From Thermoplasma volcanium GSS1 (GTDB taxonomy: Archaea; Thermoplasmatota; Thermoplasmata; Thermoplasmatales; Thermoplasmataceae): a stretch of DNA of 64,000 nucleotides. The stretch spans positions 310,001 through 374,000 of the forward strand of contig NC_002689.2 of assembly GCF_000011185.1 (NCBI RefSeq), read 5' to 3'. This document shows positions 47,233-56,348 of the stretch, one piece after another. The first letter of the stretch is position 1, and each line of letters starts with the position of its first letter. The notes below the pieces were generated by a model. It did not search any database, was not told the origin of the DNA, and saw nothing but the letters and a program-made list of their open reading frames with translations. Position numbers and translations under genes: made by a program.

Positions 47233-47873
47233 GTTTCATAGGCCCATACCTTTTCTAAAAGTATCTTGTTCGAGATATCGTACATCTTCTGGCGCCTTGC
47301 TTGAACCATCCTGTTGCCAAAGTTTTTGAGGATGTAGTTTTTTGCGTCTTCCAGTAGGCTATCGGCTTTAAATACAATATCCACATTTTTAGCCTCCTGT
47401 GCCTTTGATATGGCAAGAAGCGGGAACCTTGCAGCAGTAAACGATCCTCCCAATATTGTTTGATATTCTTGATTGAAGCCAACGTTTGCGTCCTCAGCGC
47501 TGATAATCAAGTCAGAGGACAGGGCTATTTCGTACCCTTCATTTGTAGCATCACCGTTTAAAATAGAAAATATTGGCTTCGGCAGGCTATACACCATAGA
47601 AAGGAAGCTTGATGATGACTGCATTAATTCGTAAAGGCTTCTACCATCATCCCCATCCGGCTTCATCCCCTTGGCGAACACTTTATTTATTCCAGTAAAA
47701 GCAACGCATTTCACATTTGGGTCCATTGAGGCAAGGCCAAGGGCTGAGACCATTTCATCCAGGCAGTTCCTTGATATTATACCATTAACGTCGCTTTTAA
47801 TAACTATTAGGCCGATACCATCCTCCTGCCAGAAGGAAATATCTCTGTATCCTCTTACTCTGATGTTGTCCAT
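47199..47873 (-). CDS. Enoyl-CoA hydratase/isomerase (crotonase) family protein
   Basis: About 224 residues. The crotonase fold is indicated by FTGINKVFAKGMKPD, LNGDATNEGYEIALSSDLIISAEDANVGFNQ and ILGG. The usual GGG of the second oxyanion-hole segment is ATNEG and the catalytic Glu pair is not clear, so activity may be altered. The start is ATG 47873, set by a perfect GGTGATC three bases before it, rather than TTG 47885. It is divergent from the HTH_10 regulator. Confidence 0.78.
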   Translation of the reverse strand: MDNIRVRGYRDISFWQEDGIGLIVIKSDVNGIISRNCLDEMVSALGLASMDPNVKCVAFTGINKVFAKGMKPDGDDGRSLYELMQSSSSFLSMVYSLPKPIFSILNGDATNEGYEIALSSDLIISAEDANVGFNQEYQTILGGSFTAARFPLLAISKAQEAKNVDIVFKADSLLEDAKNYILKNFGNRMVQARRQKMYDISNKILLEKVWAYETYLMRSTERSR

Positions 47874-47910
47874 TCTGATCACCAATGGTAATAGTTATAT
47901 TTCAATTAAG

Positions 47911-47923
47911 CCTAACATGTTAG
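47911..47923 (+). promoter_or_regulatory. Operator-like palindrome at the HTH_10 regulator promoter
   Basis: CCTAACATGTTAG contains the perfect 12-bp palindrome CTAACATGTTAG. It lies between the TATA-like AGTTATATTT (47893-47902) and the TTG start at 47925, so binding here would cover the transcription start. A one-mismatch copy lies at 43024-43036. Confidence 0.55.
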
Positions 47924-47924
47924 A

Positions 47925-48554
47925 TTGAGGCAAAATAAGAATCCAGTTGAAGCGTTAATCGAGGTAGAAAGGAGTGATTGTTGGGTAACTAATCTTGTTC
48001 TCGATAGAGATAAGGATGCAAAAATAGAAAGGTTGAGAATTGGTGAATTGACGACGATCCACATGGTTAAGCCAACCATGGACAGGCGGGCTTTGTTCAA
48101 CGATCTTAAAAAGTACCCGGGTATAATACTAAAGGCAAACCTTGGTGGAAAGGATTCTATCTGGGTTGAAGGGAAGAGCTGTGCTTCCTGCCGATTACTT
48201 GAATCTTTCAATATAATAGTGATCGGAGAAAGATCCATCGGTTTCGATAAAGTTAGATACAAAATCATTGCACCATCAAGAAATGAGCTTAATAAAGCTA
48301 TAAGAAAACTGAAGGAAGAGGATTTAAACGTAATAGTTTTATCTATATCTGAGTACAATAAAGTAGAGTTAACACCTAGGGAAAAGGAGATTATAAATGC
48401 CGCTTTCAAACTCGGCTACTTCGATATAGATAGGCAAATATCTATGAAGGACCTTGCCAAGAATTTTGGCATAAAGACTGCATCGATATCCGATGTTATG
48501 AGGCGTGCGCTCAAGAAGATAGTGATGGAATACCTGGAAGACTCGATCAGCTAG
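47925..48554 (+). CDS. HTH_10 (Bat-type) transcriptional regulator
   Basis: 209 residues. The C-terminal HTH_10 domain is LTPREKEIINAAFKLGYFD through FGIKTASISDVMRRALKKI, the family of the haloarchaeal bacterio-opsin activator. The N-terminal sensor half has cysteines C19, C86 and C89 (KSCASC), which could bind metal or sense redox state. TTG at 47925, about 27 bp after the TATA box, is the likely leaderless start. It probably controls itself and the cupredoxin cluster through the shared palindrome. Confidence 0.82.
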   Translation: MRQNKNPVEALIEVERSDCWVTNLVLDRDKDAKIERLRIGELTTIHMVKPTMDRRALFNDLKKYPGIILKANLGGKDSIWVEGKSCASCRLLESFNIIVIGERSIGFDKVRYKIIAPSRNELNKAIRKLKEEDLNVIVLSISEYNKVELTPREKEIINAAFKLGYFDIDRQISMKDLAKNFGIKTASISDVMRRALKKIVMEYLEDSIS

Positions 48555-49065
48555 TTTTTTCAAATGTTAGGTACGCTTCAACCCGCGCTTCTGAACCGAT
48601 TACGGCGCTTGGTATAAATGGTGATTGCCATTTGAGATTGAAATCACCGGTGTTTATCTTCCCAATAACCCTGACGGATATGTTTTTTAGGGAATATGAA
48701 AGCAGAAAAAGGTCAAATTTTAAAGTTTTCTCTATATCCTTTATTTTCACATTTACCTCTACTGTATTTGTAAAATAGTTCTTTAATTTCACATTTCGGA
48801 CTGTACATAATATCTCCGGGTACTTCTTGCAATTGAAATAGTTTTTACCTCTTAGATTTCTATCCCTCACTGAATTACCAGTTTCTAAGCTTTCGCTGTC
48901 GATATCCAGCTCTGCGTAATCGACGCATAAGTCTCCGCATGTTTCAATGTATCCACCAAAAGTGTTGAACTTACCCACTACCTTAGATATCACAAGGTGG
49001 TCGATCGTGAAGCTTATCTGCGATTTTGCTTTGTTTAGTGTTAGTTTCGATAAAGACCTCTCCAT
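48547..49065 (-). CDS. YceI-family lipid/isoprenoid-binding protein
   Basis: 172 residues with the YceI lipocalin-like pattern SQISFTIDHLVISKVVGKFNTFGG, IDSESLETGNSVRDRNLRG and YPEILCTVRNV. Family members bind polyisoprenoid chains such as quinones. No signal peptide is seen, so it is probably cytosolic here. A TATA box (49085-49096 region) lies about 26 bp before the ATG. A quinone-related role would suit the neighbouring bc complexes, but that is inference. Confidence 0.85.
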   Translation of the reverse strand: MERSLSKLTLNKAKSQISFTIDHLVISKVVGKFNTFGGYIETCGDLCVDYAELDIDSESLETGNSVRDRNLRGKNYFNCKKYPEILCTVRNVKLKNYFTNTVEVNVKIKDIEKTLKFDLFLLSYSLKNISVRVIGKINTGDFNLKWQSPFIPSAVIGSEARVEAYLTFEKTS

Positions 49066-49225
49066 AAATTAACATCTGTATATTCCATATAATAATGTGA
49101 GCTGAGATTTAAGGCTTTCTTTAAAACTAGGTTATGAATCATCGATCTTAGACCTGAATAGTTAGGTTAGTTATTTATCTCAGCAAGGGCATTGCATAAA
49201 CAATTAGGTAAAATTTTGACGTTGA

Positions 49226-50023
49226 ATGCGGAGGTGTCATGACACGACAGAAGAAAAGAAAAATGCAAAATGTAAGAATCAATCTGAAAACGACGTGGTA
49301 AACGATCCTAGTAGACGAAACTTCATAAAAGCCATGGGTATAATATCAATTGCTGCTGTGGCTGGCCTGTCTCTTCGTGGCCTTATACAGAATATAATAC
49401 CACCTCAAGAAGTTGTTAGTACGGGCTTTCCGACTTTAACTCTTGTTAGCCAAAAGACTGGTGCGCCAGTAAAGACCAGCGATCTCCAGGTGAACTCGCC
49501 CGAGATAGTACTTTTTGACTACCCATTGCAAAATGAGCCAAATTTCTTGCTAAGGCTCGGAAATTCCAGTGGACAGGATATACAAATAAAGCCGGTTTCT
49601 GTAAAAATACCGGCAACAGGCAAGACGTATACATCCCCTGGCGGAGTTGGCCCTTACAAATCTGTTGTTGCTTCTAGTGCTATCTGCCAGCATCTTGGAT
49701 GTGTGCCGCCGGAGATACACTATTACCCACCAGGTACGCCCATTCCAAGCACTAGCATAAGCGGATCATCCAATCATGGCCTTATACACTGCAACTGCCA
49801 TGGGAGTACGTACGATCCACTAAACGGTTTTTCGGTTGTAACGGGTCCTACGACACATCCATTACCAAGCGTCGTCTTATCGTATGATTCATCGACTGAT
49901 ACATACAAAGCTGTATCCATGGTCGGGCCTACAATTTATGGGCATACTAACGACCTAAGCGGCGGCAATCCTGTAAGCGGTACAAGCACAGATGTTGTAA
50001 ACGAAGGCGTTCCGAGCCAGTGA
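49226..50023 (+). CDS. Rieske iron-sulfur protein 1, Tat-type
   Basis: 265 residues. A Tat signal/anchor (SRRNFIKAMG, then a hydrophobic stretch) precedes the Rieske domain with CQHLGC (154-159) and CNCHGS (189-194), the [2Fe-2S] ligands. It pairs with cytochrome b 1 downstream (10-bp gap) as a bc-type quinol oxidase. The start is ATG 49226, about 28 bp after GCATAAAC. A GTG ahead of VNDPSRRNF is an alternative. A GGAGGTG at 49229-49235 points to a different-frame ATG with only 20 codons. Confidence 0.92.
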   Translation: MRRCHDTTEEKKNAKCKNQSENDVVNDPSRRNFIKAMGIISIAAVAGLSLRGLIQNIIPPQEVVSTGFPTLTLVSQKTGAPVKTSDLQVNSPEIVLFDYPLQNEPNFLLRLGNSSGQDIQIKPVSVKIPATGKTYTSPGGVGPYKSVVASSAICQHLGCVPPEIHYYPPGTPIPSTSISGSSNHGLIHCNCHGSTYDPLNGFSVVTGPTTHPLPSVVLSYDSSTDTYKAVSMVGPTIYGHTNDLSGGNPVSGTSTDVVNEGVPSQ

Positions 50024-50033
50024 GGTGCAAAAT

Positions 50034-51647
50034 ATGGAGGAAAAGAAACTCGAAGATTATGAAAATATCGTTGAAATTATAAATAAACCTGAGCCGCTCC
50101 CCAGGAGAGTTCCAGATTACATGAGAAAAGCCGGGGGCATATGGTACTGGACGGGGGCGCTTACAATGTTCGCTTTTCTATATGAGGTTGTCACCGGCAT
50201 AATTTTGCTCTTTTACTATCAGCCATCCAATGCTTATACTAGCACTGAAACATTTCTTCATTCGGTACCGTATGGTGAAATAATCCTAACGACACATCTC
50301 TATGGTGCCTACATAATGATAGCACTTGTTTACATACATCTTTTAAGAAACATCTTTGTTGGAGCATACAAGAGACCCCGCAGGGATCAATTCCTTTCAG
50401 GAATATTGCTCCTGTTGCTCACTCTTGGCGTTGGTTACTTCGGTTATTCCCTCAGCGGTGATGTACTATCAGCTGATGCTACAGATGTAGGAAGAGGAAT
50501 AGCACAGGGGTTCCCCTACATAGGCAATTATTTGATGGAAATTATATTTGGCAACGGTACTCAAACATCACTCTTTCACCGTTTGCTTGCATGGCACATA
50601 CTGTTGGCTGGCCTCATAGCCGTATTAATTGCTGCACACTTCTTCCTTGCAGAAGCAAGGACGATAATGCCGAAGAGATCTGAATCTAATTACAGGGTCC
50701 CGGCCATTGATAAGGAAAAGCCAGATTATAAGCCCTGGTATCCATATAATATGCTATATATGGTGGAGCTTGGCTTCTTCTCGGTTGCGCTTATATTTAT
50801 ACTGCCATCGCTTGCTGCACTCGTCCCTGGAGTACCAATGCTGTTTTCACCGTTCCCACAGCTCCCTCCAGATAATCCTGCTGCAGCTGCCTTGCCGGCA
50901 TATCCTCCTTGGTTCCTCCTGTTCATGTACAAGGAACTGGACTTCACATTCGCACAATCTATGGGCCCGTTCTGGGCTACGGTCCTGTTCGCTGGGCTCC
51001 CCCTCGCTTACCTTATCCTCCTTCCGTACATTGATACCAGCATTTCCCTTAAGATATCAGAAAGGCCGATATTTAATGGGCTCGCAATAGTGGGCATTCT
51101 TTATCTGATTGGGCTATCCGTATTGGGTGCTCTAACTCCAGGTCAACCAATACCGACTCTGGATGCAGCTGCAATCTTCATTGTACCGTTGATCATTGTT
51201 TTGCCTTTATCGTACTATATCGCAAAGTTGTATCGTACAGGCAAAATAAATAATGTACATATCGGTGTTATAGGTACGGTGCCTGTCATCGGTTTCTTTG
51301 CCTTTGAACTAGGTTCTCTACTTCCAGGTTATTTCAGGGGATACGGCGGCATATACTTAGAGGCATCCATATTCATGGCAACAGTACTCGTACTTATTTT
51401 CCTCGTTCTTATGAAGGTTGAAGGCTACTTTAAGTCAACTACCCCCAAAAAGCCGATGAGCAAGAGATCGTACATACTGGTGTCAGCAATTCTTGGCTTT
51501 TTCACCTTATTCCTTGCAACTATTGTTTCTACGATGAACCCTACATCAATAACTGATGAGGCGTTCTATGCTATGGGTATTGGTTTTATATTCATAGCAT
51601 TAGGAACTATTACAAAAATATATAGAAAAACAGCATACAACGAATAA
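50034..51647 (+). CDS. Cytochrome b 1 of a bc-type complex
   Basis: About 537 residues. Two heme pairs are visible: H-x13-H in LTTHLYGAYIMIALVYIHLLRN and H-x13-H in AWHILLAGLIAVLIAAHFF. The Qo-site PEWY motif is replaced by PPWF (AYPPWFLLFMYK), so the usual acidic residue is missing. The C-terminal part has further spans, giving a b6 plus subunit-IV-like fused length. The start at ATG 50034 is behind AGGTG. It ends three bases before the convergent prpB. Confidence 0.92.
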   Translation: MEEKKLEDYENIVEIINKPEPLPRRVPDYMRKAGGIWYWTGALTMFAFLYEVVTGIILLFYYQPSNAYTSTETFLHSVPYGEIILTTHLYGAYIMIALVYIHLLRNIFVGAYKRPRRDQFLSGILLLLLTLGVGYFGYSLSGDVLSADATDVGRGIAQGFPYIGNYLMEIIFGNGTQTSLFHRLLAWHILLAGLIAVLIAAHFFLAEARTIMPKRSESNYRVPAIDKEKPDYKPWYPYNMLYMVELGFFSVALIFILPSLAALVPGVPMLFSPFPQLPPDNPAAAALPAYPPWFLLFMYKELDFTFAQSMGPFWATVLFAGLPLAYLILLPYIDTSISLKISERPIFNGLAIVGILYLIGLSVLGALTPGQPIPTLDAAAIFIVPLIIVLPLSYYIAKLYRTGKINNVHIGVIGTVPVIGFFAFELGSLLPGYFRGYGGIYLEASIFMATVLVLIFLVLMKVEGYFKSTTPKKPMSKRSYILVSAILGFFTLFLATIVSTMNPTSITDEAFYAMGIGFIFIALGTITKIYRKTAYNE

Positions 51648-51649
51648 AA

Positions 51650-52468
51650 TTATTTTTTTATTTCAAAAAATACATTATCTTCCTTTTCATAGTCATAGTA
51701 CCCAATGAGATCGTAAAATTCAGCCCTTCTCATGATCTTGTCTAAGGAGTTGCGCTGTGTTCCATAATTCTTTATATCTGCGTAGATGCTATCAATTGCT
51801 TTTAGCATTGTTCTGAACGCGGTTAACGGGAATATCACAATGTTGTAGCCAATCGATCTTAGATCATCAACAGAAAGCAAAGGTGATTTTCCGTCCTCTG
51901 TCATATTGGCTAACAAATAGCCTTTCACCTGTTTTCTCATTTTTTCAAATTCTTCCTTGCTCTCAAGGGCCTCTGTGAATATCGCATCAGCACCGGCTTC
52001 TAAGTATGCATTTGCCCTGTCTATTGCGTCTTCAAGGCCGTTCACGGCTCTCGCATCCGTCCTCGCGATTATCATGAAATCTTCATTCTTTCTTGCGGAA
52101 GCGGCAGCAGAGATCTTCCTGATCATCTCATCCCTATCGATAACCTTCTTACCATTCAAGTGGCCGCACTTTTTCGGTAGCTCTTGGTCTTCCATATGTA
52201 TCGCGGATGCTCCACTTGCCTCCATGACCCTTACTGTTCTAATAACGTTTACAACTTCGCCAAAACCAGTATCAACGTCCACTATAAGCGGGAGCCTCGA
52301 AATTGCAGTTATCCTCTGCACTTCCTCAGCTACCTCATTCATCGTAGTAACGGATAGATCGGGCAACCCCATCATCCCAGCAACCTGCGACCCTGAAAGG
52401 TAAGCTGCCTTAAATCCTCTCTTTTCGGCTATTAGGGCGCCGATTCCGCCGACAACACCCGGCGCCAC
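51650..52468 (-). CDS. prpB: Methylisocitrate lyase (PrpB), irregular 5' end
   Basis: 272 residues of the isocitrate lyase/PEP mutase superfamily. The active-site loop is PKKCGHLNGK, with VDVDTGFGE for Mg2+ binding. It would split 2-methylisocitrate to pyruvate and succinate. From GTG 52468 it lacks the usual N-terminal helix. That helix (QLRRLLREDIVVAPG) is encoded in frame upstream but has no ATG, GTG or TTG. An ATG at 52514, overlapping the prpD stop, is one base out of frame with it. Confidence 0.85.
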   Translation of the reverse strand: MAPGVVGGIGALIAEKRGFKAAYLSGSQVAGMMGLPDLSVTTMNEVAEEVQRITAISRLPLIVDVDTGFGEVVNVIRTVRVMEASGASAIHMEDQELPKKCGHLNGKKVIDRDEMIRKISAAASARKNEDFMIIARTDARAVNGLEDAIDRANAYLEAGADAIFTEALESKEEFEKMRKQVKGYLLANMTEDGKSPLLSVDDLRSIGYNIVIFPLTAFRTMLKAIDSIYADIKNYGTQRNSLDKIMRRAEFYDLIGYYDYEKEDNVFFEIKK

Positions 52469-52514
52469 TACAATATCTTCACGTAATAGCCTTCTTAATT
52501 GGGAGGGGCCGGCA

Positions 52515-53846
52515 TTAATGTTGTCCTTCAGCCGCGACGTTAGTCATCACCTCTTTTAGCTCCACCAGGCTTTTGTTCTCAATATTTCTCACATAGGAAA
52601 CTAACTCTACTAGGTTTGGATTAACCCTTCTGGCTTTAGCCTCGAGATCCTTCCATGTATATGGATCACGGAAGTGACCCTTTGGAACATCAATTTCTTC
52701 TTCTTTGACGCTAGTTTGGTCTGTTACGCTTATCTTAACCGGCAAATACTCTGGGTACATTTTATCAAACCTTTCCGTAACTTTAAAGTGTATTTTATCA
52801 ATCGTATCCAATATTTTCTTATCATTGAGATATTTATCGTCATACGAATGAACATCCGGTTCTCCATAGTTTAGTGTATAGGCTATTATGTATGGCATAC
52901 TATGATCAGCAGTTTCCTTATTTTGCGGCCTAAGCTTCTCTGGATCCTTTATTATTATTGTGTGGGCCACTTTAAAAGTCTCTACATCGATTTTCTTGAT
53001 GTTGCCGTCTAATTTGTCTTTGAGATTGGCTGCAGCCTGTGCCGCACTCATCGCATGATATTCTACTGGATAATTCTTAATCATCGTCTTCATTACGTGG
53101 GGTTTTATTTCCAACTGAAATTCGCCAGAAACCTGTTTCTTAAAGCCCATCTCACCTTCGAATATATCTGAAGGACCAGTAAGCCCGGCCGAGGCGTTCA
53201 AAACGGCAAGGGTAGACGACATTGTTTCGTAAGCAACAGTGCATCCCTTCCACATGCTCAGTTTTCCTGCTCTAGTCTGTCGCATGCTTATGTTATTGAT
53301 TATCGATAATGAGACTGCGTTTTCAAATTTTTCTCCATTTAATTCCAGCATAGAAGCAAGCGCAGCTGAAGACGATATGGAGTCATAGTTTACATGATCC
53401 CAGCCTCTGTCCCTTATTGATACGGCGTCTGCAAATGAACACACAATATCATAGGCAACCTTTACCGCCCTAATTACGTCTTTTCCCTCCAATTCCTTGG
53501 TCTCCGCCATAGTGATGAGGGGTGGTATATTGTCGGAAGGATGAAGGGCTTCTTTGGACAAATACGTATCATTATAGTCCATATATCTAGTCATGCAGCC
53601 GTTGAGCATCACGGCATAGGGGGTGAACACCTTCCTTTTTGAGAAGTATATGGTTGAATCCATCTGACCACGGACATCACCAATAGTGTTAAGGAGTATC
53701 TTTGTTGGAGGCGAGCTAATTGCTGTAAAAGCCGTAATAAACGAATCAGCTATCCTCATCTTTATTGCTTCCTTTTCATCGTCGTTTATATCAGAGAACG
53801 ACGTTGAGTTTGCATAGTCCTCCAATACTTCTACTGTTTTGTCCAT
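52515..53846 (-). CDS. prpD: 2-Methylcitrate dehydratase (MmgE/PrpD family)
   Basis: 443 residues of the PrpD fold (LNGCMTRYMDYNDTYLSKEALHPSDNIPPL, an all-helical core with the DYNDTY and HPSDN motifs). It dehydrates 2-methylcitrate in propionate breakdown. It is the first gene of the prpD-prpB operon. TATATATAAATA (53864-53875) lies about 24 bp before the ATG. No methylcitrate synthase lies in the window. Confidence 0.9.
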   Translation of the reverse strand: MDKTVEVLEDYANSTSFSDINDDEKEAIKMRIADSFITAFTAISSPPTKILLNTIGDVRGQMDSTIYFSKRKVFTPYAVMLNGCMTRYMDYNDTYLSKEALHPSDNIPPLITMAETKELEGKDVIRAVKVAYDIVCSFADAVSIRDRGWDHVNYDSISSSAALASMLELNGEKFENAVSLSIINNISMRQTRAGKLSMWKGCTVAYETMSSTLAVLNASAGLTGPSDIFEGEMGFKKQVSGEFQLEIKPHVMKTMIKNYPVEYHAMSAAQAAANLKDKLDGNIKKIDVETFKVAHTIIIKDPEKLRPQNKETADHSMPYIIAYTLNYGEPDVHSYDDKYLNDKKILDTIDKIHFKVTERFDKMYPEYLPVKISVTDQTSVKEEEIDVPKGHFRDPYTWKDLEAKARRVNPNLVELVSYVRNIENKSLVELKEVMTNVAAEGQH

Positions 53847-53969
53847 GTCTTGTAAACGTAATTATTTATATATATCTTAGAGTCCCCTTGCATAAATAAA
53901 AATATTGGCTTTAATAATCAGAAATCTGCGATGCACAACAAGCATTTAGTAAGCAAGGTACTGTTACCG

Positions 53970-54788
53970 TTAATTATATGGGGCGGTTGCAGTCATTGCT
54001 TCGCTTTTTTCTTCTACTCTCTTGGCTATAAAAGCCCCAAGAACGTAGAGCAGCATCATGGGCAGGGCCATTATCATCATGCTTACCCCTAAAACTCCAG
54101 GTGAAAACACAAGGCCGAAAATAAGTGAACCTACTACTGCATACCGCCAGTTCCGCAACCAGAAGTTAGCCTGTACCAGCTTAAGCCTAGTCAGGGCAAC
54201 CATAATCACAGGCATCTCAAATGAGAGCCCAAATGAAATTATGTATACGAACAAAAAGGATGTAAAACTAGAAATTGACATGGTTGGATAAGCGCCAACA
54301 GACGAATCGAAATAGAAAAAGATCTTAAACAGGTCAGGAAAAATAAACCAGAAGCCAAATATACTCCCTATTGCAAATAGAACTGCAGCGGGTATGCCAA
54401 GGCTCCTTATAGCGGATATCTCCTGCTTCCTTAGCCCGGGTCCTACGAACCTGCCTATCTCCGTTACTATTATTGGCATGCTGAAGAGTATAGCTAAAAA
54501 CATTACACTGTATATGTCAGCTACCATTGCGTCTGTCGGTTTCACTGCGATCAATTCGACCTTCTTTGGAAGCACATGGCTTTCAGCTAAAACCAAGAAC
54601 TGAGCTCCAACATTGGAATATGGATCGGGATATAGCATCGGGATCTTTCTTCCAAGCATATTTATATATTCAAACCTGAATGTAAAAAAGATCAAAAAAA
54701 ACACAAAAAATCCTATAAGGGCCCTAGTAACCCTTAACCGAAGTTCATCTATGTTTTTCTGCAGTAAATCAAGTATTTCATTGGGCAT
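53970..54788 (-). CDS. tatC: Sec-independent translocase TatC
   Basis: 272 residues and six membrane spans. The cytosolic N-terminus has the conserved ELRLRVTRALIGFFVFF, and EIGRFVGPGLRKQE matches the first cytosolic loop. It recognises twin-arginine signals. It overlaps tatA by 11 nt and lies between the two Rieske operons, whose Rieske proteins both carry RR signals. Confidence 0.92.
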   Translation of the reverse strand: MPNEILDLLQKNIDELRLRVTRALIGFFVFFLIFFTFRFEYINMLGRKIPMLYPDPYSNVGAQFLVLAESHVLPKKVELIAVKPTDAMVADIYSVMFLAILFSMPIIVTEIGRFVGPGLRKQEISAIRSLGIPAAVLFAIGSIFGFWFIFPDLFKIFFYFDSSVGAYPTMSISSFTSFLFVYIISFGLSFEMPVIMVALTRLKLVQANFWLRNWRYAVVGSLIFGLVFSPGVLGVSMMIMALPMMLLYVLGAFIAKRVEEKSEAMTATAPYN

Positions 54789-55080
54789 TTTTTAATTTTT
54801 CTTGTATTTCTGCCTTTAGTTCATCTATGCTTTTGCCTTCGGTCTCTATTCCCATGGTTTTTGCAACCGATATATAATCTACGCCCTGGGATGCTGTTTG
54901 TGCAGTATTATTAGAATTCATTGCTTTTCGAAGTTCCTGTTCAATCTCCATCTGCCCACGCTTAAATTCACCCGTGGCCCTACCAACATTTCTGGCTAAT
55001 TCTGGTACCTTCTTAGCACTACCAAACAAAACAAGAATCACTACAATAACGATTAGCCATTCAATGGCAGAATCCAGCAT
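54778..55080 (-). CDS. tatA: Sec-independent translocase TatA
   Basis: About 100 residues: a short N-terminal membrane helix (IEWLIVIVVILVLFG), a hinge, the amphipathic helix SAKKVPELARNVGRATGEFKRG and an acidic tail. It forms the Tat pore. The frame reaches ATG 55092, but the TATA box (GTATATAAC, 55107-55115) is about 31 bp before ATG 55080, matching the pattern of other leaderless genes here. The intergenic region 55093-55506 behind it is very AT-rich and holds only promoters. Confidence 0.92.
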   Translation of the reverse strand: MLDSAIEWLIVIVVILVLFGSAKKVPELARNVGRATGEFKRGQMEIEQELRKAMNSNNTAQTASQGVDYISVAKTMGIETEGKSIDELKAEIQEKLKNAQ

Positions 55081-55092
55081 ATTATCATACAA

Positions 55093-55506
55093 TGCAATTA
55101 AGATTTGTATATAACCTTTATCTCTAAAATGATAGGGTTAAAGGTACACACTTAATTAGATTAAATCCAAAATCTGATGTTGTGATTTTGTTCGTACTGC
55201 GTATCAGGAGATATCCTTAAAGTGGATTTCATAATATACTAAAAATATTTAATCTCTATTTTTGAGTTTGTTTTTTCTAGTATTAATTCAAAAATCTTTA
55301 TATACAGAAGCGTATAATTTAGCTGTGTATGCTAATATTTTTAAATATAGCTAATTTAATATTTGAAATATGATTATTATATACATAAAGAAGCTAAAAT
55401 TTCCAATAATAATATTGTTTAAATTATATTATTAATACTTTTTTAAATTACAAAAAAACTTAATAATTACATGAAAGTTATATAATATGCTTCATTATTC
55501 AAAATA
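55093..55506. other. Very AT-rich divergent intergenic region
   Basis: 414 bp between tatA and Rieske 2. Apart from the tatA TATA box (55107-55115) and the Rieske 2 TATA box (AAGTTATATAATA, about 55472-55484) I see only runs of A/T and no gene or clear inverted repeat. It is a candidate place for regulator binding. Confidence 0.5.
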
Positions 55507-56346
55507 ATGGCTAATACGCAATCCGAAGACGAACCTAAAGACAGGCTTAGGCGATCTTTTCTAAAAGGTGCTGCTGTTTCACTTTTTTCGTTAGCTTTAG
55601 GGAGTCTATCAATCGAAAAATTTTTTGTTCCTACAACTAGAAATGTTCCGGTGTCATCATACAATGGTAAATATCCTACTGCAATACTTGTAGATCCAGA
55701 TGGTACGCCAATAAAGGCTTCGGAGATACCTTATGCGCTGCCCGCCAGTTCCTCATACCCAATACTGGTATTTAACTATCCACTACAGGATGAACCAAAC
55801 ATCTTAATAAGATTGAGGAACGTTTCAATACCGAATGCAATACATATAAATAATTCTACTGGCGGCGTAGACAGTATAACTGCTTATAGCGGGATATGCC
55901 AACATCTCGGCTGCACAGTCCCTCTTTTAGACTATCATCCCGGAAATTCAATCCCATTTGAGGCGCAGCTGATTGGCTACACTAAGAAGAATTGGCCAGA
56001 ATACGGCCTGCTCTATTGCAAATGCCATGGGAGTCAGTACGATCCAATACGTGGGCCTCATAATCTTTATAATTCCGGACCTGCCCCAAGCCCTGCAAAC
56101 CATTCTTTACCACAAGTTTTGTTCTATCACGATTCTGCTACAGACTACCTCTATGCTATTGGTATGAATCCAGTGAATGCAGTTATAAGAACGCATCTTT
56201 GGCAACCAAATGGTGAAACCTACGGCCCAGAGGTAGTAGACGAAAACCTCTCTGGAGGTACAGAATTACCTTTTGACAACACTCTTGGGCATTATAAGGC
56301 TACAGTTGTATCAAGTTCAAACTTCAAGTGGTCAGGGAGGTTTTAG
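55507..56346 (+). CDS. Rieske iron-sulfur protein 2, Tat-type
   Basis: 279 residues. A Tat signal (LRRSFLKGAAVSLFSLALG) precedes the Rieske ligands CQHLGC (131-136) and CKCHGS (171-176). It differs throughout from Rieske 1 but shares YPLQ(D/N)EPN(I/F)L. The leaderless ATG lies about 28 bp after the TATA box. It heads a five-gene operon with cytochrome b 2 and three small membrane proteins. Confidence 0.92.
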   Translation: MANTQSEDEPKDRLRRSFLKGAAVSLFSLALGSLSIEKFFVPTTRNVPVSSYNGKYPTAILVDPDGTPIKASEIPYALPASSSYPILVFNYPLQDEPNILIRLRNVSIPNAIHINNSTGGVDSITAYSGICQHLGCTVPLLDYHPGNSIPFEAQLIGYTKKNWPEYGLLYCKCHGSQYDPIRGPHNLYNSGPAPSPANHSLPQVLFYHDSATDYLYAIGMNPVNAVIRTHLWQPNGETYGPEVVDENLSGGTELPFDNTLGHYKATVVSSSNFKWSGRF

Positions 56347-56348
56347 AA

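Noticed and set aside
47912-48409. 165-codon minus-strand frame
   Set aside because: It is antisense to the HTH_10 regulator, whose domain match is clear.
48564-48571. ATGTTAGG half-site
   Set aside because: It is inside the YceI coding sequence, lacks the opposite arm, and is not near a start.
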